Origin: JBCCRH01 sp039208045
Lineage (GTDB): Bacteria > Bacteroidota > Bacteroidia > Chitinophagales > Saprospiraceae
DNA length: 10,013 nt
NCBI GenBank assembly: GCA_039208045.1
Contig: JBCCRH010000219.1
Location: 1 to 10,013 of the forward strand
Reading direction: 5' to 3'
This document shows, in pieces, positions 1-6,911 of this stretch (the first letter of the stretch is position 1; each line of letters opens with the position of its first letter). The notes beneath the pieces are model-generated. The model did not search any database. It saw nothing but the letters and a program-made list of their open reading frames with translations, and was not told where the DNA came from. A program made the translations under genes and the position numbers.

Positions 1-93
1 CTTGAGAAAAGGGTAGCAGTTTAGGACTTTTGTAGGGTCAGAAAAATTATCGAGTGAAGACGTTTTTTGCTCATCTAAAAAAGAACATAAGCT

Positions 94-3033
94 ATGGCAA
101 AGAGAAAAATAGATCAGTTTAGAATCCTCTTTTTACTTCTCCTTATTTCGTTTATTGCACAAGGTTTAAGTGCTCAAGGTTGGATACGGACTTTTTATAC
201 GGGCACCTTTGGCGGCGCCTATCAAGATGATGGGGTATACATTTCTGCGATGCCTGGATTCAATGGTTCCACGCAGCTAGTGCTTTTTAATACCTCAAGT
301 GGCAATGCGGAATTTGGCCCATATTGGACTTCTCATAAACCACTTTCACTCATCAGTGGCAGCATTCCCGGTAACCAACCCATCCATCGATTTAGCCGAT
401 CGGCTACCTGGAAAACGCCTGATTCCTTAGCCGTGCTGGTAGAGGCAGAACCTAATACAGGGGGAGATCGCCATCTTGAGCTCCTTCTATTCTATGAAGA
501 TTATAATGTTTCCACAAACGCTAGCTCCTTCGATACCGTTTGGATAAAGGATATATATGCTACTCCCAATTTTAATGTCTACGCTACAGAAGTAATTCTA
601 ACTGCTGATGGTAATTATCTCGCTTTAGCGGAACGGGAAAGCACTTTTAACCCTGGCAATCGTGATTTACTTTTGGTAAAAGTAGCAGCTGATGGCAGTG
701 TACTTTGGTCATCTGTAATAGAAACTCTTGATTATGAAGAAGGGGTTGCTTTAGAGCAATTATCAGATGGTAGGATACTCATCTTGATGAACCGAGCGCT
801 TGACTCGTCTATACAGCCGTGGATGCTTGAAGTAGATGATAATGGTTTAGTGCTAACTGAAACAAGCCTATCCGCTTCGGGTAGCGATGAGGCTACCGGA
901 TTAGCACCGACTGCGGATGGGAATTTGATCATTAGTGGCCTAAATCATGCTCCAGGAGAAGATGCTTTCCTACTTAAAATTGACACTGATGGAAACCAAA
1001 TTTGGCGAGAAGATTATGCTTTTCCTGATCAGAAGGTGACCCTAAATGCACTCCTTGAAAACCCTGAGGGAGACATTATTTTAGTCGGAAGACACGAAAA
1101 TGAGCTGACTACTGATATTGGTGCATTTATCATGAAAGTTAGTGCGACGGGTAGCGCCAATTGGGAGCGTGTCATTCGGCCTGATGCACGCGATAAGCGT
1201 TTTACGCACCTTGTCCTCCACCCGAACGGTGGTTATGTTATGGGTGGGTGGATAGAAGAAACGGATAGGCCCTTTGGGCTTTTGGTGCAAACCGATGTGA
1301 ATGGGATTATCAAGCCGGGGCAAATCTTTGGCAATGTTTTCCAGGACTTAGACGAAGATTGCCTCGAATCGATGGAAGAGCTGCCATTAGAAGACTGGAT
1401 GGTGGAAGCCTATCAGAATGATACGACTATCTTTTATGGCAATGTAGATTCACTTGGCAACTATTTAATTGAATGTGATACGGGAAGTTATACCGTCAAT
1501 GTGATCCTTCCGGTCGACTATTGGGAGTCCTGTGTGGTAGATACTTCTATTCATATAAGTTACCTCGATACGGTCGAACTAGACTTTCCCATACAGCCAG
1601 CAATCGAATGCCCTTACCTTACGGTGGATCATAATTATTTTTGGGCCAATCCCTGCAACGCTACCCTGTTTTTTGTAGAATACTGTAACCTTGGCCCTGT
1701 TTTAGCTGAAGATGCTTATGTAGAGGTTATTTTAGATTCCGTCTTCACTTTTGAGACTTCGCAGATACCTCCCTCAAGTATTGATGGACAAATAGTGACC
1801 TTCCCGCTAGGCGATATTGCTCCCAATGAGTGCTTTAGGTTTGAATTTACGGCCTTTACCGCTTGTGATGCGGAGCTTGGGTTTGTGGCTTGTTCGGAGG
1901 CACACATTTATCCCGATAGCCTTTGTTTTCCACCTTCTGATGAATGGTCGGGTGCTCTTATTGAATCGGAGGGATTTTGTGATGGTGATTCTGTGCGTTT
2001 TATTCTAAAGAATGTAGGGACGGAACCGATGGACGAAACGCTGGAATATATCGTTATCGAAGATGCTGTTTTGCTGATGCCTGGCGCTTATGAATTGGAT
2101 CCTGGCGAGAGCATGGAGGTGGCGGTAGAGGCCAATGGAAGCACCTTCCACTTTATTGCACAGCAAGAACCTGGGGCACCAGGCTTGAGTAAGCCCATTA
2201 GCGCGGTAGAGGGCTGTATTGGTAGTAGTGGTAATGCGGCAAGTCTTGGCTTTTTTAATCAGTTTTCAACAAATGATGGGGATAGTTTTGTGTCTTCTGC
2301 CTGCTGGCCACTCGCTGATTTTTGTGGGCTGAATTTGATCTCTTCTGTACCTTCTGGTTTTGATAACGAGAACAATATCTTCGAAGATGCTGAGCTAGAA
2401 TACAGGATTCTTTTTCGGAATACGGGAGATGAAAGTGCTTCTCGCGTAGTGCTAGTGGATACGCTTTCTTCATTCCTTGATTTCTCTACGGTACGTCCAG
2501 GAACCTCTAGTCATCCCTATGAATTTGATGTTGATGGGGAAGGTGTAGTTCGATTTACTTTTACGGACATCAATCTTCCGCCAGAATCGGAGGATGAGGT
2601 ACTGTCTAATGGTTTTGTGAATTTCAGCGTAGCGCAAAAGCCCGGAAATGAGATCGGTACGGTCATCGAAAATACTGCTTCCATTTATGTAGATTTTAAT
2701 CTACCTATCACCACTAACACGACTTTCCATACGATTCATGAGCCATTCATTGAAGTCATCAGTGATGTAAACGAAATAGATGATACCGACTTGGAGCCGC
2801 TTTTGGTGTACCCCAATCCTTCCGTTGATGTGGTACATTTTGAGCTGCCAGCGGGAATGTATGAGGAGGTAGGGTTCCAATTGTTTGATAGCACTGGACG
2901 CATGATTCGCTCTGAAAGCTTTACTGGATCACATTATTTGTTCGAACGCAAAGAGTTGGCTGCTGGCCTCTATTTCTACACGGTTTCCCGTGAAGGACAG
3001 CGAGTGTATTCGGGGAGGGTTATTTTAAAGTGA
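94..3033 (+). CDS. Secreted multidomain protein: beta-propeller-like repeats, SdrD-like and DUF7619-like modules, T9SS type A sorting domain
   Basis: 979 residues, apparently full length. Residues 1-27 form a signal peptide (basic start, hydrophobic run ILFLLLLISFIA, likely cleavage LSA|QG). About 60-409 contains repeats with the pattern 'D-x-hydrophobic-K/E-V/I-D-x-x-G-x-x-x-W' near residues 190, 242, 290, 343 and 394. The roughly 50-residue spacing suggests a beta-propeller-type fold. Residues 411-470 (IFGNVFQDLDEDC...) resemble an SdrD/Cna-B-like Ig module. About 471-756 is Cys-containing Ig/DUF11-like sequence. Residues 757-883 resemble DUF7619 (ILFRNTGDESA, ending ENTASIYVDFNLPI). Residues 905-979 are a type A T9SS tail (VYPNPS..., GLYFYTV, final RVILK). 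The protein should therefore be exported by the Sec system, passed through T9SS and anchored or released at the surface. Its ligand is unknown; adhesion or matrix binding is a guess. ATG 94 is chosen because the signal peptide starts there; an A-rich tract precedes it. It converges with the PUL, so co-regulation is not implied. Confidence 0.9.
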   Translation: MAKRKIDQFRILFLLLLISFIAQGLSAQGWIRTFYTGTFGGAYQDDGVYISAMPGFNGSTQLVLFNTSSGNAEFGPYWTSHKPLSLISGSIPGNQPIHRFSRSATWKTPDSLAVLVEAEPNTGGDRHLELLLFYEDYNVSTNASSFDTVWIKDIYATPNFNVYATEVILTADGNYLALAERESTFNPGNRDLLLVKVAADGSVLWSSVIETLDYEEGVALEQLSDGRILILMNRALDSSIQPWMLEVDDNGLVLTETSLSASGSDEATGLAPTADGNLIISGLNHAPGEDAFLLKIDTDGNQIWREDYAFPDQKVTLNALLENPEGDIILVGRHENELTTDIGAFIMKVSATGSANWERVIRPDARDKRFTHLVLHPNGGYVMGGWIEETDRPFGLLVQTDVNGIIKPGQIFGNVFQDLDEDCLESMEELPLEDWMVEAYQNDTTIFYGNVDSLGNYLIECDTGSYTVNVILPVDYWESCVVDTSIHISYLDTVELDFPIQPAIECPYLTVDHNYFWANPCNATLFFVEYCNLGPVLAEDAYVEVILDSVFTFETSQIPPSSIDGQIVTFPLGDIAPNECFRFEFTAFTACDAELGFVACSEAHIYPDSLCFPPSDEWSGALIESEGFCDGDSVRFILKNVGTEPMDETLEYIVIEDAVLLMPGAYELDPGESMEVAVEANGSTFHFIAQQEPGAPGLSKPISAVEGCIGSSGNAASLGFFNQFSTNDGDSFVSSACWPLADFCGLNLISSVPSGFDNENNIFEDAELEYRILFRNTGDESASRVVLVDTLSSFLDFSTVRPGTSSHPYEFDVDGEGVVRFTFTDINLPPESEDEVLSNGFVNFSVAQKPGNEIGTVIENTASIYVDFNLPITTNTTFHTIHEPFIEVISDVNEIDDTDLEPLLVYPNPSVDVVHFELPAGMYEEVGFQLFDSTGRMIRSESFTGSHYLFERKELAAGLYFYTVSREGQRVYSGRVILK

Positions 3034-3042
3034 TTAAAATAA
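3020..3042. terminator. AT-only inverted repeat between convergent genes, possible bidirectional terminator
   Basis: TTATTTTAA (3020-3028) and TTAAAATAA (3034-3042) are perfect 9-base complements around the 5-base loop AGTGA, which contains the TGA stop of the plus-strand gene. An outer AGGGT (3016-3020) and ACCCT (3056-3060) could extend pairing across an unpaired segment. It lies in the 29-base gap between two convergent genes, where a shared terminator is expected. The stem has no G-C pairs and no clean following T-run, so it would be weak. Confidence 0.3.
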
Positions 3043-3062
3043 GGGGAGGCTCGGCACCCTAA

Positions 3063-4634
3063 TTATTTCTTATGTGCATCTTTTACTGAACTATACACAT
3101 CAAAATGATCAAAGTAATAGGTATCGCCACTTTCAGAATTGGGAGCAAAGAGTAGCACTAACTGATCGATTGTCGCTTGAGTAATGGAAGTGTCAAGTTG
3201 CTCTACAAAGGTGAATTCGAGGCGATGCCATTCGTTCTGCTTTTGGGTATGGGTATTAAAGCGGCTATGCCTGCCCTTTGGATAAGCGGAAGCTTGCGCT
3301 CGGCTCTTATTTTCGAGTTGGAGGACGATCTCCGTACCTACAGGAGCACTTGTGTAGATGTCGATAAAAAACGTCTGGGTTTCTTTGGTAAGTGCTTTGA
3401 TGTCTAAGTTGGATATGCTGTAGGTCAGTACATCGTAACGGTTGGCTTTATTTCTTACATATTTGCCCGATAGTGCAGAGGTATTGACGGCATTGGGAGC
3501 TGGATTTTTTGCATCATTAGTGAATGTTCCTGAAGAAAACGTATAGCTTAGTTGTTTGCTATCTGTTTCGAAATCTTCTAGCGAAAATAACTTTGCTAAT
3601 GGCGCTTTCACTGATACATCCAGTGTAATTTCCTGCGTTTTACAAGTGCTATTTATAGCGACCTTGACAGTACCTCCTGCTTCTCCCCAGTCAACAGTAA
3701 TTTCAGGCGTACCTTGCCCTTCTACTAAGGTCGCACCCGCTGGAAGTGTCCAAGTGAAGGTGCTTCCTTCAGGGGCGTTCAGGATGGTATATTTTACAGC
3801 TTCTTCCTTTTGTTCGACTTTCCGCTTTCCGCTAAGGCTAGGGAAAAATCCATCGAAGACGCGCACATACTCCACTTCCATAGTTTGAGGAAAGGTGGTG
3901 GTCGCATCAGGATTGCCTGGCCAATTGCCGCCTACGGCAAGATTGAGAACAAAATGGAAGGCTTGGTCAAAAGGCCATTTATTTGGAGCAATGTCTTCTG
4001 GATGTTTGGTGGAGTAGACATAATCGTCCAGGAGCCAGCGAATTTCATCTTTTTCCCATTCCACAGCGAAGGTGTGAAATTGATCGATGAACTCGCCTTC
4101 CTGAAGGCGGTAGCTGCCTTGTGCGTAAGTATTCTTTGGCCAAGGCTGTCCGTAGTGAATAGTGCCATGCACTTGATTGGGTTCACTGCCTACTAATTCT
4201 ACAATATCGATTTCTCCACTTTGCGGCCAACCGCCATACACTTGTTGGGTAGGTAGCATCCAAAAGGCAGGCCACATACCTTTGCCAGTAGGCAACTTGA
4301 TAGAAGCTTCGAACCTGCCATAGGTCCAGTCTCCTTTTTCAAGTGTTCGTATTCTGGCAGAGGTATATGGTTTATCATTGACCTGTTCTTCTTTTGCAAT
4401 GATTCGTAGCGTGCCATCCACTATTTCTACATTTTCAGATTGGTACCATTGCAATTCGTTATTGCCCCAGCCGCAGAGGTTAATATCGCAACCGTCTCCG
4501 AGCTGGAACGACCATTTATTGGTATCTAGCACCGTTTGTTCAAACTCATCTTCCCACAGTACCTGAGGGCATTGTGCAATTGAGTAATTATACCCGCTAA
4601 GTAAGAGTAGGAAAATGAGATGAATCCGGTTCAT
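3063..4634 (-). CDS. Glycoside hydrolase family 16 endo-beta-glucanase (laminarinase-like) with PKD-like and C-terminal CBM-like modules
   Basis: 523 residues. An N-terminal signal peptide (MNRIHLIFLLLLSGYNYSIA|QC) is followed by the GH16 catalytic domain at about 21-261. The signature EIDIVE covers residues 141-146: E141 is the expected nucleophile, D143 the assisting Asp and E146 the acid/base. Other family motifs are GWGNNELQWY (55-64), WPAFWMLP (121-128), GTIHYG (157-162) and FVLNLAVGGNWPG (228-240). This set matches the laminarinase-like GH16 group, so endo-hydrolysis of beta-1,3- or mixed-linkage glucan is likely. Residues about 278-343 look like a PKD/Ig module (TFTWTLPAGA...GQGTPEITVDWG). 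Residues about 350-514 resemble a jelly-roll carbohydrate-binding module ending YYFDHFDVY. The C-terminus (VKDAHKK) lacks a T9SS tail. Residue Q before the Cys at 22 argues against a lipoprotein, so it is likely periplasmic or secreted another way. It starts 23 bases after the preceding gene and is the last gene of the operon-like set. Confidence 0.93.
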   Translation of the reverse strand: MNRIHLIFLLLLSGYNYSIAQCPQVLWEDEFEQTVLDTNKWSFQLGDGCDINLCGWGNNELQWYQSENVEIVDGTLRIIAKEEQVNDKPYTSARIRTLEKGDWTYGRFEASIKLPTGKGMWPAFWMLPTQQVYGGWPQSGEIDIVELVGSEPNQVHGTIHYGQPWPKNTYAQGSYRLQEGEFIDQFHTFAVEWEKDEIRWLLDDYVYSTKHPEDIAPNKWPFDQAFHFVLNLAVGGNWPGNPDATTTFPQTMEVEYVRVFDGFFPSLSGKRKVEQKEEAVKYTILNAPEGSTFTWTLPAGATLVEGQGTPEITVDWGEAGGTVKVAINSTCKTQEITLDVSVKAPLAKLFSLEDFETDSKQLSYTFSSGTFTNDAKNPAPNAVNTSALSGKYVRNKANRYDVLTYSISNLDIKALTKETQTFFIDIYTSAPVGTEIVLQLENKSRAQASAYPKGRHSRFNTHTQKQNEWHRLEFTFVEQLDTSITQATIDQLVLLFAPNSESGDTYYFDHFDVYSSVKDAHKK

Positions 4635-4657
4635 AGTGCTTGGTTTTGGTCTACTAG

Positions 4658-6880
4658 TTAGTTGTTATGGAAATAAACATTATCAATGAATACAGTTATT
4701 TCACCAGAAGGCAATCCAGAAAATATTAGCTGTGCAATATTGTTCCGAGTAGTTAGATTAACGAAATCAGTTAGAGGAATATCCAGACTAATCCATTCTC
4801 CCTGTGCCTGGTTTTCATAGATGACCTCATGTTCAGTATCATCGCCACCATCAAAGCCACCATCAGGTCCGAAATCGACCAGCTTTATTCTAAAGGTAGT
4901 GGCATCGGGTGTCCAAACATCTACATGGAAGTGGGTCATACCGGTAATATCGATTTGATTCATGACGGTTTCTGCACCCACAAAATTGAGGTTGCTATAC
5001 TTCAGCGTCGCACTGCCCATTATATCGACTTCTTCAAAATCAGCTGCCGACCAAACTGTTTGCCAAGTATCTACCGGTACATTCGTATAAGCATCACTAA
5101 ACATAGAAATCACATCTGCCGCATCTAGGGTAGGCGTAGGGGCCGCTACTGGCGGCTCGGTTGGCGCAGCCATATTATTGTGGAAATATACATTATCCAC
5201 ATACAAGGTCATCCCACCAGCCGGTTCTCCAGAAAATATTAACTGTGCAATGTTTTGCCGAGTAGTCATATTTGCAAAATCAGATAGGGGCACATCAATG
5301 CTAACCCATTGTCCCTGTGCTGGCATTTCAAATGTCAACTCATCCTCTGTATCATCACCGCCGTCAAAACCACCGTCAGGCCCAAAATCCACTAGTTTTA
5401 TTCGAAGTAGACTCGCATCGGGCGTCCACACATCTGCGTGAAAATGCGTCATGCTAGACACATCGATTTGATTCATCACCGTTTCAGCACCTACGAAATT
5501 CAGGTTGGTGTACTTCAGTGTCGCACTACCCATGATATCGACTTCTTCAAAATCAGCTGCTGACCATTCGGTGCGCCAAGTGTCTACTGGCACATTCATG
5601 TAGGCATCACTAAACATGGAAATCACGTTGTTTTGTGGAAAGGTAGGTGCTGGGGCGGCTACTGCTGGCTCTGAAAAGAGTCCATCGTTATCATAGAAGA
5701 AGACGTTATCTATAAATACGGTCGCCTGCCCTCCTGGGGCTGCCGAATAGATAAACTGAGCGATATTACCTCTGGTCGTCAAGCCGGTAAATTCAGCTAG
5801 CGGGAGATCTAAACTCACCCACTCCTCCAAAGCAGGGTTTTCAATGGTAATCTCGTGCTCGGTATCATCACCTCCATCAAAAGCACCATCGGGACCAAAG
5901 TCTACGATCTTCACTTTTATCTCTGTGGCATCTGCCGTCCATATATCAGTATGGAAATGCGTCATGGAGCTAATGTCAATCTGGTTCATCACCGTTTCGA
6001 TACCCGCAAAGCTCAACTCGCTGTACTTTTTGACATCATCGCCTGCAATCATAGTATCCAAAAGTGCGCCAGCCGACCACTCTGTCAGCCAGGTATCTAC
6101 CGGTACATCGGTGTAGGCATTACTAAACAGAGAAATAACCTTGTCGGCTGCAACCGAAGGGGTCGGGGCTGCCACAGTAGGTACAGCAGTAGGGCCAGCC
6201 ACCATCATACAGCCGTCTCCAAGGATGATATCATCGAAATAATGAATCGTCTCGACATCTCTAGGGCCCTGAAAATCAAAGAACAATACAAATCGGTCAA
6301 ACTTATCCGAATCGTTAGACGAGAAGGGAAAACAAAGTTCTTCCCATTCACCAGAGACCGTAGTAAGAACGGACACTTCTGAATTAATCGAGCCATCCGC
6401 ACTATCTTCCAGTTTAACATTAATCATTTGCCCCGCAGCAGGAGAGTACACTTTGATTCTCACTGCCTGCACCGTAGAAAAATCTATCTTGGAAGATAAA
6501 TCAAAGAAAAATCCAGCCCACGGTTCTATGCCTGCAGTTTGTGTGACTTTTACGGCTTGCTCAGAATCGTTGATCCCCCCTACATCAGGATTGTCGGCAT
6601 ATTCGATCGTAATCGTACCGTCTTTTTCCCCAAAAAAGGTGTACTCTGGCCCTTCGCACTCAAAATCCAAGGCTACTTCTGCATTAACTTCCGGATTAAC
6701 CGTGAGAAAGACACAAGCGCCAGTAGTATCAGGCTCTGGTGGAACATAAGCGGAAGGTGGGGGAATATCATCTAGGTCGTTACAGGATGGTAACGACATA
6801 AAGGAGATACAGAAAAATACCAGCATGACAACAGCTGGAATACTGCTTCCTTTGTCAAAAAATATATTTTTATTTTTCAT
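4658..6880 (-). CDS. Putative surface glycan-binding lipoprotein (SusE/F position) with N-terminal jelly-roll-like module and three tandem repeat modules
   Basis: 740 residues from ATG 6880. The frame is also open to ATG 6928, but that start would overlap the susD-like stop and add a non-signal-like stretch before MKNKNIFF, so 6880 is preferred. A hydrophobic segment leads to a lipobox, SLPSC, with lipidated C33. The Asp-rich residues after it (CNDLDD) resemble Bacteroidota lipoprotein surface-export signals. Residues about 56-225 form a first module (DFECEGPEY..., FDDIILGDG) that looks like a CBM/galactose-binding jelly roll and carries four Cys (56, 75, 183, 224). Pro/Ala-rich linkers separate it from three repeats at about 244-398, 417-569 and 587-740. 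Each repeat has DTWxTxWS, ETVMNQID, MTHFHxDxW, an Asp-rich loop and IDNVxF. There are no catalytic signatures. Its position between SusD and a GH16 enzyme predicts capture of the target glucan at the cell surface. The binding role is inferred, as no known CBM family was identified with certainty. Confidence 0.85.
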   Translation of the reverse strand: MKNKNIFFDKGSSIPAVVMLVFFCISFMSLPSCNDLDDIPPPSAYVPPEPDTTGACVFLTVNPEVNAEVALDFECEGPEYTFFGEKDGTITIEYADNPDVGGINDSEQAVKVTQTAGIEPWAGFFFDLSSKIDFSTVQAVRIKVYSPAAGQMINVKLEDSADGSINSEVSVLTTVSGEWEELCFPFSSNDSDKFDRFVLFFDFQGPRDVETIHYFDDIILGDGCMMVAGPTAVPTVAAPTPSVAADKVISLFSNAYTDVPVDTWLTEWSAGALLDTMIAGDDVKKYSELSFAGIETVMNQIDISSMTHFHTDIWTADATEIKVKIVDFGPDGAFDGGDDTEHEITIENPALEEWVSLDLPLAEFTGLTTRGNIAQFIYSAAPGGQATVFIDNVFFYDNDGLFSEPAVAAPAPTFPQNNVISMFSDAYMNVPVDTWRTEWSAADFEEVDIMGSATLKYTNLNFVGAETVMNQIDVSSMTHFHADVWTPDASLLRIKLVDFGPDGGFDGGDDTEDELTFEMPAQGQWVSIDVPLSDFANMTTRQNIAQLIFSGEPAGGMTLYVDNVYFHNNMAAPTEPPVAAPTPTLDAADVISMFSDAYTNVPVDTWQTVWSAADFEEVDIMGSATLKYSNLNFVGAETVMNQIDITGMTHFHVDVWTPDATTFRIKLVDFGPDGGFDGGDDTEHEVIYENQAQGEWISLDIPLTDFVNLTTRNNIAQLIFSGLPSGEITVFIDNVYFHNN
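4661..5122 (-). repeat. Tandem module repeat 3 (C-terminal copy) of the glycan-binding lipoprotein
   Basis: Encodes residues 587-740, starting AADVISMFSDAY and ending FIDNVYFHNN at the C-terminus. By hand count it matches repeat 2 at 119 of 151 aligned residues. The nucleotide sequence is also close, including an identical block atatcgacttcttcaaaatc present in both copies. Confidence 0.9.
5174..5632 (-). repeat. Tandem module repeat 2 of the glycan-binding lipoprotein
   Basis: Encodes residues 417-569, NNVISMFSDAY to YVDNVYFHNN. It is joined to repeat 3 by a linker of about 17 residues rich in Ala, Pro and Thr (APTEPPVAAPTPT). The period from this repeat to the next is about 510 bases. Confidence 0.9.
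5687..6151 (-). repeat. Tandem module repeat 1, the most divergent copy, of the glycan-binding lipoprotein
   Basis: Encodes residues about 244-398, AADKVISLFSNAY to FIDNVFFYDND. It keeps all motif blocks of the other two copies (DTWLTEWS, ETVMNQID, MTHFHTDIW, DFGPDGAFDGGDDTE) but differs clearly between them. For example, ALLDTMIAGDDVKKYSELSF replaces the FEEVDIMGSATLKY-type segment. Confidence 0.88.
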
Positions 6881-6911
6881 GATGCGCTTTTTTATAGTTT
6901 GAAAGTATCGA

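Noticed and set aside
2..32. Possible Bacteroidota-type promoter (TTG at 2-4, GACTTTTG at 25-32) upstream of the gene at 94
   Set aside because: The -7 element has one mismatch to TAnnTTTG and the upstream element is only TTG; in a 93-base AT-rich leader this can arise by chance, so it is not listed as a feature.
3810..4196. Open frame of 128 codons on the plus strand opposite the GH16 gene
   Set aside because: It is antisense to the catalytic domain, whose protein sequence is clearly conserved; the plus-strand translation shows no family pattern.
4661..6151. Direct repeats considered as a CRISPR or mobile-element signature
   Set aside because: The period of about 510-516 bases is in frame with one protein and matches whole domains; no spacers, terminal inverted repeats or transposase are present.
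5855..6382. Open frame of 175 codons on the plus strand
   Set aside because: It lies fully antisense to the repeat-containing lipoprotein gene, has no recognisable domain or signal, and similar antisense frames recur at the equivalent place in the other repeats, as expected from shared nucleotide composition.
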